64,000 nt of DNA, from positions 1-64,000 of the forward strand of contig NZ_BAAAIV010000007.1 in assembly GCF_039526245.1 (NCBI RefSeq), read 5' to 3'. The notes under the pieces are model-generated. The model did no database searches, was not told where the DNA came from, and saw only the letters and a list, made by a program, of their open reading frames with translations. The DNA comes from Arthrobacter_H rhombi (lineage in GTDB: Bacteria > Actinomycetota > Actinomycetes > Actinomycetales > Micrococcaceae). Made by a program: the position numbers and the translations under genes. Each line of letters begins with the position of its first letter. Position 1 is the stretch's first letter. Below, one piece after another: positions 16,772 to 24,739 of the stretch.

Positions 16772-18280
16772 ATGAATTTAGACAAGTTGGAGTCCGTTTT
16801 ATCGGACATCGGCAGCATTGTCTGGGGTCCGTACATGCTGATACCGCTGCTCTTGGGCACCGGTCTCTACCTGACGATCCGCTTGGGGGGACTGCAGTTC
16901 CTCAAGCTGGGTGCCGCCCTGCGGTTGGGCATCCTCAAACGCAAGGATGTCGGCGCCGAAGGCGACATCACCCAGTTCCAGGCCCTGACCACGGCGCTGG
17001 CTGCCACGGTGGGAACCGGCAACATCGTCGGCGTCGCCACCGCCATCGGCATCGGTGGACCGGGTGCCCTGTTCTGGATGTGGATGACCGGCCTGCTGGG
17101 CATGGTCACCAAATACTCCGAGGCCTACCTGGCCGTGAGGTTCCGCGGAACGGACGCTGCCGGTGAGAAGTCAGGTGGCCCCCAGTACTACCTGGAGCGC
17201 GGCATCAAGGGCCCGCTGGGCAAGATCCTGGGCCTGATGTTCGCGATCTTCGCCGTCCTGGCCTGCTTCGGCATCGGCAACATGACCCAGGGCAACTCCA
17301 TCGCCTCCAACGTGGAAAGCAGCTGGGGTGTCGCCCCGTGGGTCACCGGCCTGGTCCTGACCGTCCTGGCCATGGTGGTCCTGGTCGGCGGTATCAAGTC
17401 GATCGGTGCCGTCACCGCCGGGCTCGTCCCGGTCATGATCGTCTTCTACGTGCTCGGCGCCCTGTACATCCTGCTGGCCAACGTGGGCCAGATCCCCGAG
17501 GCCCTGGGCCTGATCTTCAGCGATGCCTTCACCGGCACCTCGGCCGTCGGCGGCTTCGCCGGGTCGGTCATCATCATCGCCGTCCAGTACGGCGTGGCCC
17601 GCGGTCTGTTCTCCAACGAGTCCGGGCTCGGCTCGGCACCGATTGCCGCAGCGGCGGCCCAGACGACCCACCCGGTCCGCCAGGGCCTGGTATCGATGAC
17701 GCAGACGTTCATCGACACGATCATCGTCGTCAGTTTCACCGGTCTGGTCATCGTGACCACGGGGGCCTGGAAGGAAGTCGACCCGGAGACCGGCGAACAG
17801 ATCTCCGCGGCACTGATGACCGGTGAGGCCTTCACCCACGGGCTTCCGGGGGAGTGGGGCCACTGGATCGTGACGATCGGCCTGGTGCTCTTCGCGTTCT
17901 CCACGATCCTCGGGTGGTCGTACTACGGCGAACGGAACATGGAGCGCCTGTTCGGCCGGCGCACCGTGATGCCGTTCCGGGTGGTCTTCTCGCTGGTCGT
18001 CTTCATCGGCTGCACCGTCGAGCTCGGTGTCGTCTGGGCCTTCTCCGACGTGATGAACGGGCTGATGGCACTGCCGAACCTCGTGGGCCTGCTGGTGCTC
18101 TCCGGGCTGATCGCCCGGGAGACCAGGCACTACCTCAAGCACGACCCGAAGCTGGAGGCCACCAAGGAGGAAATCGAAGCCTTCATGGCCGACCGCCCGG
18201 GGTGGGAGGAATGGAAGTCCGGCGATGTGATCGGCTCCAGCCACAATTACGGACGGTTGAAGGACCGTATCCGCGACTGA
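16772..18280 (+). CDS. Alanine/glycine:cation symporter (AGCS family)
   Basis: A 502-residue sodium- or proton-coupled symporter for alanine or glycine with about ten to eleven membrane helices. Family marks are GTGLYLTIRLGGLQF near the N-terminus, TVGTGNIVGVATAI, the FWMWMTGLLGMVTKYSE signature and NESGLGSAPIAAAAAQT. GAGAGG at 16757-16762 supports the ATG at 16772. An in-frame ATG at 16718 sits 7 bases after TATGCT, so a leaderless form 18 residues longer is possible. The gene stands alone, with a strong hairpin after it. Confidence 0.92.
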   Translation: MNLDKLESVLSDIGSIVWGPYMLIPLLLGTGLYLTIRLGGLQFLKLGAALRLGILKRKDVGAEGDITQFQALTTALAATVGTGNIVGVATAIGIGGPGALFWMWMTGLLGMVTKYSEAYLAVRFRGTDAAGEKSGGPQYYLERGIKGPLGKILGLMFAIFAVLACFGIGNMTQGNSIASNVESSWGVAPWVTGLVLTVLAMVVLVGGIKSIGAVTAGLVPVMIVFYVLGALYILLANVGQIPEALGLIFSDAFTGTSAVGGFAGSVIIIAVQYGVARGLFSNESGLGSAPIAAAAAQTTHPVRQGLVSMTQTFIDTIIVVSFTGLVIVTTGAWKEVDPETGEQISAALMTGEAFTHGLPGEWGHWIVTIGLVLFAFSTILGWSYYGERNMERLFGRRTVMPFRVVFSLVVFIGCTVELGVVWAFSDVMNGLMALPNLVGLLVLSGLIARETRHYLKHDPKLEATKEEIEAFMADRPGWEEWKSGDVIGSSHNYGRLKDRIRD

Positions 18281-18303
18281 TCCCCCGCAACACCCCAGGG
18301 CAG

Positions 18304-18353
18304 CACAGCGGCCGGCCACCTCTCGGATCCATCCGGGGTGACCGGCCGCTGTG
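18304..18353. terminator. Bidirectional hairpin between the symporter and moaD
   Basis: CACAGCGGCCGG pairs with CCGGCCGCTGTG, extended by CACC with GGTG near the loop. It lies between two converging genes (stops at 18280 and 18384), so it can end transcription from both sides. No U tract is visible on either side. Confidence 0.75.
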
Positions 18354-18383
18354 CCGTGTGGACGTCGTGGGGGCCGCTGGGCC

Positions 18384-18656
18384 TCAGCCGCCGGCGAACG
18401 GCGGCAGGATGTCGATGACGTCGGGCTCGGCCAGCCGGCGTGAGTGGTCGCGGGCGCCGGTCTCGTTGACCAGGAAGCTGGAACGGGAGACGACGCGCGT
18501 CAGCGGAGGGCCGGAGGTGCCGCCGGGAACCACGTGGGGCAGGTGGGCCAGCAGCGCAGCCAGCGTGCCGCCGTCGTGCTCGATGTCGGTGAGGGGCACC
18601 TGCACCTCGGTGGTGCCGGCCGCGGCAGCCGCGGCGGCAAAGAACCTGACCTTCAC
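18384..18656 (-). CDS. moaD: MoaD/ThiS-type sulfur carrier protein
   Basis: A 90-residue beta-grasp protein ending in PPFAGG; the C-terminal Gly-Gly is the residue pair that is adenylated and thiocarboxylated. It would be the small subunit of molybdopterin synthase together with MoaE, which is encoded 6 kb away in the same island. The GTG start directly follows the TAA of moaA, so both are translated from one mRNA. The N-terminal MKVRFFAAAAAAAG fits the family. Confidence 0.88.
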   Translation of the reverse strand: MKVRFFAAAAAAAGTTEVQVPLTDIEHDGGTLAALLAHLPHVVPGGTSGPPLTRVVSRSSFLVNETGARDHSRRLAEPDVIDILPPFAGG

Positions 18657-19853
18657 TTATCCTCCGATGGCGCTCATGGAGCGGTCCGGCTGGACGAAAT
18701 CCTGGTCGCCGAGCCCGGTATGGTCCATGCCGTGGGCACGGGGCTTGGCCCACATGGCGGCCCGCCACCGGTCGGCGATCTGCCCGTCGGTGGCACCCGA
18801 GCGCAGCAAGGCGGTCAGGTCGGTCTCCTCACGGGAGAACAGGCAGCTCATGATCTTGCCCTCGGCGGTGATGCGGGTGCGGCGGCAATCGGCGCAGAAC
18901 GGTTCGGTCACCGAGGCGATGATGCCCACCGTGCCCAGGACCGATCCGGGGGAGCCCCCGGTCGCGGGGTCCCCGCCGGGGAGGGCGCGGACGACGTAGC
19001 GTTCGGCCGGGGCGCCATCGCGCGCATCGGGGGAGACGGACAGGTCGTAGTGGGTGCGCAACAGCTCGCGGGTGTCCTCGGCCGTGACCATGTTGGTGCG
19101 GGTCCAGCCGTGGTCGGCGTCCAGGGGCATCTGCTCGATGAACCGCAGCTCGAAGCCGCGTTCCAGGGACCAGTCCAGCAGGTCGGCGGCCTCGGTGTCG
19201 TTGACACCGCGCAGCAGGACGGCGTTGATCTTGATCGGCCGCAGGCCGGCCGCATCGGCGGCCTCGATGCCCTCGAGCACCTTGTGGAAGAAGTTCCGCC
19301 GGGTCAGCTTGGCGAACGATTCGGCGTGGATGGTATCCAGCGAGACGTTGATGCGGGACAGCCCGGCATCGGCGAGTGCCTGGGCCTTGGCGGCGAGCCC
19401 GACGCCGTTGGTGGTCATCGAGATCGGCAGGTCGGGGTGATCGGCGCGGATCGCGGCGATGATCTCCACCAGGTCCTTGCGCACCAGCGGTTCGCCGCCG
19501 GTCAGGCGCAGTTCGCGCACCCCATGGGTGTCCACGGCGATGCGCACCAGCCGGCGGATCTCCTCGGCGGTCAGCAGGCGCTCCGCGGGCAGCCACGCCA
19601 GGCCGTCGGCGGGCATGCAGTAGGTGCAGCGCAGGTTGCATTTGTCGATCAGCGAAATGCGCAGATCGGTGGCGACGCGGCCGAAACGGTCCACCAGGCG
19701 CGGGTCCTCGCCCGGGGCCGGCGGGGGGACGGCGCCGGAGGCCGCCTCGGGACCGGAGGCACCGGGCGCGGGGATGGACGGGATGCCCAGCGATACCGCT
19801 GCCGGTTCCGGGCTGGACCCGTCCGGGGTCCGGGGGCTGGTGCTACAGGTCAT
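18657..19853 (-). CDS. moaA: GTP 3',8-cyclase MoaA
   Basis: A 398-residue radical-SAM enzyme that catalyses the first step of molybdenum cofactor synthesis from GTP. The SAM cluster motif KCNLRCTYC has Cys72, Cys76 and Cys79. The second cluster is held by CADC and a later Cys in the GKIMSC segment, and the C-terminal Gly-Gly that MoaA needs is present (SMSAIGG). The first 50 residues are a Pro/Ser/Ala-rich extension. The ATG at 19853 lies 6 bases after TACCCT, suggesting a leaderless mRNA; the frame is open far upstream over the divergent regulator and is rejected there. Confidence 0.94.
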   Translation of the reverse strand: MTCSTSPRTPDGSSPEPAAVSLGIPSIPAPGASGPEAASGAVPPPAPGEDPRLVDRFGRVATDLRISLIDKCNLRCTYCMPADGLAWLPAERLLTAEEIRRLVRIAVDTHGVRELRLTGGEPLVRKDLVEIIAAIRADHPDLPISMTTNGVGLAAKAQALADAGLSRINVSLDTIHAESFAKLTRRNFFHKVLEGIEAADAAGLRPIKINAVLLRGVNDTEAADLLDWSLERGFELRFIEQMPLDADHGWTRTNMVTAEDTRELLRTHYDLSVSPDARDGAPAERYVVRALPGGDPATGGSPGSVLGTVGIIASVTEPFCADCRRTRITAEGKIMSCLFSREETDLTALLRSGATDGQIADRWRAAMWAKPRAHGMDHTGLGDQDFVQPDRSMSAIGG

Positions 19854-19859
19854 CTTCCG

Positions 19860-19865
19860 AGGGTA
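19860..19865 (-). promoter_or_regulatory. -10 box (TACCCT) of moaA, leaderless type
   Basis: Read on the minus strand, TACCCT is followed by CGGAAG and then the moaA ATG, a 6-base gap. No ribosome-binding site fits a leadered start. Confidence 0.55.
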
Positions 19866-19973
19866 GTCCAGATAGGGCCCGAATTCAGGGGGCCGGTGGG
19901 ACGAGCTGGACGGCTGGGCGCCATCGGACGGCTGCCCGGATTGCCAGATGCCGCACGAACTGGTGTTTGGTCT

Positions 19974-19983
19974 CGCATATGCG
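19974..19983. promoter_or_regulatory. Palindrome CGCATATGCG in the promoter of the TOBE regulator
   Basis: A perfect 10-bp palindrome lies between the predicted -35 region (about 19966-19971) and the -10 box at 19989-19994. This is where a repressor would block polymerase. It also stands about 110 bases upstream of divergent moaA. Operator function is inferred from position only. Confidence 0.45.
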
Positions 19984-19988
19984 TCGTC

Positions 19989-19994
19989 TAGTCT
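19989..19994 (+). promoter_or_regulatory. -10 box (TAGTCT) of the TOBE regulator, leaderless type
   Basis: TAGTCT is followed by GTGTTC and then the ATG at 20001. The 6-base gap matches the other leaderless promoters in the window. Confidence 0.6.
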
Positions 19995-20000
19995 GTGTTC

Positions 20001-20402
20001 ATGACGCATTTGCGAGTTTCCGAGGCGGCCCGCTTCCTGGGAGTCAGCGACGATACGGTCCGCCGCCTGCTGGATGCCGGGCAGCTGGCCGCCGGACGTG
20101 ACGCTGCCGGGCGGATCACCGTGGACGGGGCCGAACTGGCCACCTACATCCGGGGCCTGTCCAGCAGCCCTGCCGATCCGGCGCACGTGGCGTCCTCGGC
20201 CAGGAACCGGTTCGTCGGCCTGGTCACCGCCGTCACGGCCGACCGGGTCATGGCCCAGGTGGAACTGCAATGCGGTCCGTTCCGGGTGGTTTCGCTGATG
20301 AGCAGCGAAGCGGTGCGGGATCTGGGACTGGAACCGGGGAGCATCGCCACCGCGGTCATCAAATCAACCAACGTCATCATCGAAACCAAGGGACAACCGT
20401 GA
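20001..20402 (+). CDS. Helix-turn-helix protein with C-terminal TOBE/Mop domain (molybdate-responsive regulator candidate)
   Basis: A 133-residue protein in two parts. Residues 1-53 form an excisionase/MerR-type DNA-binding domain (LRVSEAARFLGVSDDTVRRLL). Residues 66-130 resemble a Mop/TOBE domain that binds molybdate or tungstate oxyanions. Proteins with this plan occur beside mod genes in actinobacteria and are thought to act as molybdate sensors in place of ModE; that is by analogy. Its stop overlaps the modA start (GTGA), so it is translated with modA and modB. The ATG at 20001 is supported by a -10 box 6 bases before it; a GTG two codons earlier is unlikely. Confidence 0.85.
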   Translation: MTHLRVSEAARFLGVSDDTVRRLLDAGQLAAGRDAAGRITVDGAELATYIRGLSSSPADPAHVASSARNRFVGLVTAVTADRVMAQVELQCGPFRVVSLMSSEAVRDLGLEPGSIATAVIKSTNVIIETKGQP

Positions 20403-21175
20403 AGACCCGCATCATCACCGCGTTGGCGGCCACCGTCCTGCTGCTCTCCGGCTGCGCCTCCGGGGCGGGAGCGGGGGACGGCTCCAGCCCGGCCCCGGGT
20501 TCCGCGGGCACCACCGGGGGCACCGGCGTCGTGCAATTTTCCGCCGCCGCTTCGCTGACCGACGTGGCTCCCGAGCTGACCGCCGCGTACGCGAAGGACA
20601 CGGGGGACACCACCCCGATCCAGATCAACCTCGGGGCCTCCTCGAAGCTGGTCCAGCAGGCCAATGCCGGCGAGCGGCCCGATGTGCTGATCACCGCCGA
20701 TACCGAGGCCCCGAAGGCGTTGGAGCAGCCCGACGCGTTCGCCGCGCCCGTCGACCTGCTCTCCAACTCGCTGGTGCTGGCCGTGCCCGCCGATTCGCCG
20801 ATCACCGGAGTCGACCAGCTTCCGGAGGCGCATGCGGTGGCCATCTGTGCGCCGGCCGTCCCGTGCGGGCGCGCAGCGAACGGCTACCTGGAGCAGGAGG
20901 GCATCACGCTGGGCACCGTCACCGAGGAGGACGACGTCCGCGCCGTGCTGACCAAGGTCACCGCCGGGCAGGTCGACGCCGGATTCGTCTACGCGACCGA
21001 CGCGGCTGCCGCCGGCGGAAAGGTGAAGGCCATCAAGCTGCCGCACCTGGCACCGAACACCTACCCGCTGCTGGTAGCCACCCACGCGCCGGACTCCGCG
21101 CAGAAGTTCGCCCAGTGGCTGCAGGGTGACGCCGCCACGCAGTTGTTCAGCGCGGCGGGCTTCTCCCAGCCGTGA
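20399..21175 (+). CDS. modA: Molybdate ABC transporter substrate-binding lipoprotein
   Basis: A 258-residue exported lipoprotein that captures molybdate. The signal peptide VKTRIITALAATVLLLSGC ends in a lipobox with Cys19 as the lipid attachment site. A Gly/Ser linker follows, then the ModA fold: FSAAASLTDVAPELTAAY, NLGASSKLVQQ and ADTEAPKAL, the segments that line the anion pocket. The GTG overlaps the stop of the upstream regulator, and the modB start overlaps its own stop. Confidence 0.93.
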   Translation: MKTRIITALAATVLLLSGCASGAGAGDGSSPAPGSAGTTGGTGVVQFSAAASLTDVAPELTAAYAKDTGDTTPIQINLGASSKLVQQANAGERPDVLITADTEAPKALEQPDAFAAPVDLLSNSLVLAVPADSPITGVDQLPEAHAVAICAPAVPCGRAANGYLEQEGITLGTVTEEDDVRAVLTKVTAGQVDAGFVYATDAAAAGGKVKAIKLPHLAPNTYPLLVATHAPDSAQKFAQWLQGDAATQLFSAAGFSQP

Positions 21176-21990
21176 CCCGCGTTCCCCTCTCGCCCCGCAT
21201 GCTCCGGGCGACGACGCCCGGCTGGCTGTGGATCCCCGCGGGGATCGGCCTGGCAGCCCTCGCCGGGCCCCTCGTCGCCCTGTTCGCCGCTGCCCACTGG
21301 AAGGACCTGCCGGCACTGCTGGCCCGCGAGGACGCGCGGACCGCGCTGGGGCTCTCGCTGACGACGGCGGCGGCCTCCACCGTCGTCTGCTTCGTCCTGG
21401 GGCTGCCGTTGGCCGTCCTGCTCTCCCGCCTGCACGGGGTGGTGCTGGCATTGCTGCGCGGGCTGCTGGTGGTGCCGCTGGTGCTCTCCCCGGTGGTCTC
21501 CGGGTTGGCGCTGCTCTACTTCTGGGGCCGGCAGACTCCGGTGGGCGGATGGCTCGATGCGCTGGGCCTGGGCATCGGGTTCAGCCCGGCGGCGGTGGTC
21601 CTGGTCCAGGTCTTCGTCTCGCTGCCGTTCTTCGTGGTCTCCGCACTGAGCAGCATCGAGTCGGTGGACACCGACCTGGAGTTCGCCGGGGCCAACGCCG
21701 GGGCCTCCGCCGGGCAGATCCTGTCCCACATCACCTTGCCGCTGGCCGCGCCCGGCATCCTGGTCGGCACGCTGCTGGCCTTCGCCCGGTCGCTGGGCGA
21801 GTACGGGGCGACGATCACCTTTGCCGGATCCGTCGCCGGACGCACCCGGACCCTGCCGCTGCAGATCGAGCTGGCGCTGAACTCCAACGACCCGCAGGCG
21901 GCCCTGGGCATCAGCCTGATGCTGATCGGGTTGTACCTGATCGTGCTGGTCATCGCCGGGGCCGCGGTGGGCCGGATCTTCCGCCATTAG
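21172..21990 (+). CDS. modB: Molybdate ABC transporter permease
   Basis: A 272-residue inner-membrane permease with six predicted helices. The cytoplasmic loop that contacts the ATPase (EAA motif) is visible as EFAGANAGASAGQILSHITL, and ARSLGEYGATITFAG is a strong ModB/CysT mark. The GTG start overlaps the modA stop by four bases. The usual third gene, modC, does not follow; moeA begins 29 bases later under its own -10 box. The permease must therefore use an ATPase encoded elsewhere. Confidence 0.93.
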   Translation: MTRVPLSPRMLRATTPGWLWIPAGIGLAALAGPLVALFAAAHWKDLPALLAREDARTALGLSLTTAAASTVVCFVLGLPLAVLLSRLHGVVLALLRGLLVVPLVLSPVVSGLALLYFWGRQTPVGGWLDALGLGIGFSPAAVVLVQVFVSLPFFVVSALSSIESVDTDLEFAGANAGASAGQILSHITLPLAAPGILVGTLLAFARSLGEYGATITFAGSVAGRTRTLPLQIELALNSNDPQAALGISLMLIGLYLIVLVIAGAAVGRIFRH

Positions 21991-22006
21991 CGGTCCGGCC
22001 CGGCCG

Positions 22007-22012
22007 TAGGAT
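22007..22012 (+). promoter_or_regulatory. -10 box (TAGGAT) of moeA, leaderless type
   Basis: TAGGAT is followed by GTAACGC and then the moeA ATG, a 7-base gap with no ribosome-binding site. Confidence 0.6.
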
Positions 22013-22019
22013 GTAACGC

Positions 22020-23297
22020 ATGGACTCCAGCTTCCGGCGTACCGTCGAGGACCACCGCGCCGCAGTGCACCGCCTGTTGGCGCCGCTGGCGGACCGGCTG
22101 GGCACCGAGGACCTGCCCCTACACGAGGCCCTGGGCCGCGTCCTGGCCGCCGACCTGGTGGCCCCGCGGGCGCTGCCGCCGTTCGATAATTCGCAGATGG
22201 ACGGCTACGCCCTGCGGGTGGCGGAGGCGGCCCACGGCACGGCCCTGCCCGTGGGCGCCCCGATCCCCGCCGGTGCCACCGCCCCTCGGCTGCCGGCCGG
22301 AACCGTGGTGCCGATCATGACCGGGGCGATGCTGCCCGCCGGTGCCGACTCCGTGGTGCCCATCGAACGCGCCGATCCTCCCCGCTTCCCGCCCGCCGAC
22401 TCCCAGGACGCCACCGTCACCCTGCCCACCGACGTCCCGCCAGGACAGTTCATCCGCGCCGCGGGCAGCGACATCGCCGCCGGGGCCACCGCCCTGGCGG
22501 CCGGCACCCGGCTGGGCCCCGTGCACCTGGGTCTGGCCGCAGCGCTGGGGATCGACACCCTTCCGGCCAGGCGCCGGCCGCGCGTGCTCGTCCTGGCCAC
22601 CGGGGACGAGGTCAGGGCCCCCGGTACCGCCCTGGCCCCCGGGCAGATCCACGACGCCAATTCAACGCTGCTGGCCAGCCTGCTCACCGAGGCCGGAGCC
22701 CAGGCCCAGTGCGCCGGCATCAGCGCCGATGACCCGGAGGCCTTCGCCACCGCCCTGGCCGGGAAGCTCGGCCCCGCAGGCGCGCCGGCCCATGACCTGG
22801 TCATCACCAGCGGCGGCATCAGCCAGGGAGCCTACGAGGTGGTCCGCCAGGCGCTGGCGGAGCACGGCATCGACTTCGGCTCGGTCGCCATGCAGCCCGG
22901 AGGCCCCCAGGGGATCGGGCTGCTGGAACTGCCCGGCACCGCACCGACCCCGCTGCTGGCCTTTCCCGGCAACCCGGTCAGCGGGGTCGTCAGCTTCGAG
23001 ATCCTGCTCCGCCCCGCCCTGATCGGGCTCACCGGGGCCGCCGAGCGGCGCATGCTCTCCGCCCGGCTGGCCGGCCCGTTGGATCCGCCGCCGCCGCCGG
23101 GCAAGCTACAGGCGCGCCGCGTCATGGTCAGGATCCTGCACGACGGCGGAGTCGAGGCGAGCGCCGTGGGCGGGCCCGGCTCCCATCTGGTCCACGCCCT
23201 GGCCACCGCCAACGCCCTGCTGGTGCTGACCCCTGACGCCCCCACACCCCAGGCCGGGGAACCGGTCGACGCCCTGATCTACGGAGACCTTTCATGA
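22020..23297 (+). CDS. moeA: Molybdopterin molybdenumtransferase
   Basis: A 425-residue enzyme that inserts molybdenum into adenylated molybdopterin. Family segments in order: PFDNSQMDGYAL near residue 58, GAPIPAG, PIMTGAMLPAGAD, then the MogA-like domain with VLATGDE and SGGISQGAYE, and LLAFPGNPVSGVVSFE before the C-terminal beta barrel. It leads an overlapping run moeA-moaC-mog-moaE, each start lying within the previous gene's last codons. Confidence 0.94.
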   Translation: MDSSFRRTVEDHRAAVHRLLAPLADRLGTEDLPLHEALGRVLAADLVAPRALPPFDNSQMDGYALRVAEAAHGTALPVGAPIPAGATAPRLPAGTVVPIMTGAMLPAGADSVVPIERADPPRFPPADSQDATVTLPTDVPPGQFIRAAGSDIAAGATALAAGTRLGPVHLGLAAALGIDTLPARRRPRVLVLATGDEVRAPGTALAPGQIHDANSTLLASLLTEAGAQAQCAGISADDPEAFATALAGKLGPAGAPAHDLVITSGGISQGAYEVVRQALAEHGIDFGSVAMQPGGPQGIGLLELPGTAPTPLLAFPGNPVSGVVSFEILLRPALIGLTGAAERRMLSARLAGPLDPPPPPGKLQARRVMVRILHDGGVEASAVGGPGSHLVHALATANALLVLTPDAPTPQAGEPVDALIYGDLS

Positions 23298-23797
23298 CCG
23301 ACCCGCACACCCCGGGGCTCAGCCACGTCCGCGCCGACGGATCGGCCCACATGGTCGACGTCTCGCACAAGGCAGAGACCTCCCGCACCGCCACCGCCCA
23401 AGCGGTGCTGCACACCCGCCCCGACGTGCTGGCGATGATCGTCTCCGGCGACCTGCCCAAGGGCGACGCCCTCGCCGTCGCGCGGATCGCCGGGATCATG
23501 GCCGCCAAGAAGACCCCCGAGCTCATCCCGCTGTGCCACCCGCTCCCGCTGGCCAAGCTCACCGTCGACTTCTTCCCCGACGCGGCAGCCGGCACGGTGC
23601 GCATCGAGGCCAGCGTCACCACCCGCGGGGTGACCGGCGTCGAAATGGAGGCCCTCACCGCCGCCTCGGTCGCCGCGCTGGCCCTGTACGACATGACCAA
23701 GGCGGTCGACAAGCATGCGGTGATCTCCGAGACGAAGGTGCTGGCCAAATCCGGCGGCAAGAGCGGGGACTGGACGCTGGGGGAGCAGGAAGCATGA
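23294..23797 (+). CDS. moaC: Cyclic pyranopterin monophosphate synthase
   Basis: A 167-residue enzyme that turns the MoaA product into cyclic pyranopterin monophosphate. The conserved run includes MVDVSHKAETSRTA, the PLCHPLPL active-site loop, GVEMEALTAASVAALALYDM and KAVDK with the catalytic Lys. The ATG overlaps the moeA stop by four bases. Its partner MoaA is encoded divergently 3.4 kb upstream. Confidence 0.95.
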   Translation: MTDPHTPGLSHVRADGSAHMVDVSHKAETSRTATAQAVLHTRPDVLAMIVSGDLPKGDALAVARIAGIMAAKKTPELIPLCHPLPLAKLTVDFFPDAAAGTVRIEASVTTRGVTGVEMEALTAASVAALALYDMTKAVDKHAVISETKVLAKSGGKSGDWTLGEQEA

Positions 23798-24282
23798 GCG
23801 GGGACAGCCGCAGTGCCGCGGTACTGGTCGCCTCCACCCGGGCCGCCGCCGGCGTCTACACGGACCGCAGCGCACCGGTCATCAGCGCGTGGCTCGCCGC
23901 CCACGGGTTCGCGGTCGGCGAGCCGGTCATCGTCCCCGATGGCGAACCGGTCGGTGCCGCGCTGCGCCGGCTGCTGGGGGAGAAACCGGCGGTGATCATC
24001 ACCACCGGCGGAACCGGCCTGTCACCGGATGACGCCACCCCGGAGATGACCGAGCCGTTGCTGGACCGCCAGATCCCCGGCATCATGGAAGCCATCCGGG
24101 CCGCCGGGCGGATGAAGACACCGCATGCGGCGCTCAGCCGGGGCCACGCCGGCACGGCGGGGCGCACCTTCATCATCAACCTTCCCGGGTCACCCGGCGG
24201 CGTCGCCGACGCCCTCGAGGTGCTGGACCCGATCATCGGACACCTCTGCGAACAAATCGAAGGCGGACATGGACATGCCTGA
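23794..24282 (+). CDS. mog: MogA/MoaB-type molybdopterin adenylyltransferase
   Basis: A 162-residue protein with the molybdopterin-binding fold, which adenylates molybdopterin before MoeA acts. TTGGTGLSPDDATPE is the family signature, followed by GIMEAIRAAG and INLPGSPGGVADALE. The ATG overlaps the moaC stop by four bases. MogA and MoaB are hard to separate by sequence; the position next to moaC and moaE supports a cofactor role either way. Confidence 0.9.
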   Translation: MSGDSRSAAVLVASTRAAAGVYTDRSAPVISAWLAAHGFAVGEPVIVPDGEPVGAALRRLLGEKPAVIITTGGTGLSPDDATPEMTEPLLDRQIPGIMEAIRAAGRMKTPHAALSRGHAGTAGRTFIINLPGSPGGVADALEVLDPIIGHLCEQIEGGHGHA

Positions 24283-24721
24283 ACCCACCAGCCCGGCAGC
24301 CGGCGTCGTCGTCTACTCCGGCATGGCCGCCGAACCGATCGACGTGGGCACCGCCTGGGACGCGGTCGAGACAGCGGCCACCGGTGCCGTCGTCACCTTC
24401 GGCGGCGTGGTGCGCAACCACGACTCCGGGCGGGCCGTCGAACGGCTCCACTACAGCGCCCACCCCACCGCCGATACGCGGATGGCCGAGCTGGCCGCCG
24501 ACGTCGCCGCCCGGCACCCCGGCACCCGGCTGTGGGCCGCCCACCGGACCGGGGACCTGGCCATCGGCGACGCTGCCCTGGTCGCCGCTGCCGCCTCCTC
24601 CCACCGGGGCGAGGCCTTCGAGGCGTGCCGCGACCTGGTCGAGGCAGTCAAACACGGGGTGCCGGTCTGGAAGGAACAGCACTTCGCCGACGGCGAGACC
24701 GAATGGGTGGGCATGGCCTGA
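24269..24721 (+). CDS. moaE: Molybdopterin synthase catalytic subunit MoaE
   Basis: A 150-residue large subunit of molybdopterin synthase, which transfers sulfur from MoaD to precursor Z. Marks are GAVVTFGGVVRNHDSGR, the LHYSAHP segment, HRTGDLAIGD and the C-terminal VPVWKEQ with the active-site Lys. ATG codons at 24269 and 24275 both overlap the end of mog. This is the last gene of the cofactor run. Confidence 0.92.
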   Translation: MDMPEPTSPAAGVVVYSGMAAEPIDVGTAWDAVETAATGAVVTFGGVVRNHDSGRAVERLHYSAHPTADTRMAELAADVAARHPGTRLWAAHRTGDLAIGDAALVAAAASSHRGEAFEACRDLVEAVKHGVPVWKEQHFADGETEWVGMA

Positions 24722-24726
24722 CGCGA

Positions 24727-24732
24727 TAACCT
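24727..24732 (+). promoter_or_regulatory. -10 box (TAACCT) of dapB, leaderless type
   Basis: TAACCT is followed by TGAGCGC and the dapB ATG, a 7-base gap without a ribosome-binding site. Confidence 0.6.
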
Positions 24733-24739
24733 TGAGCGC

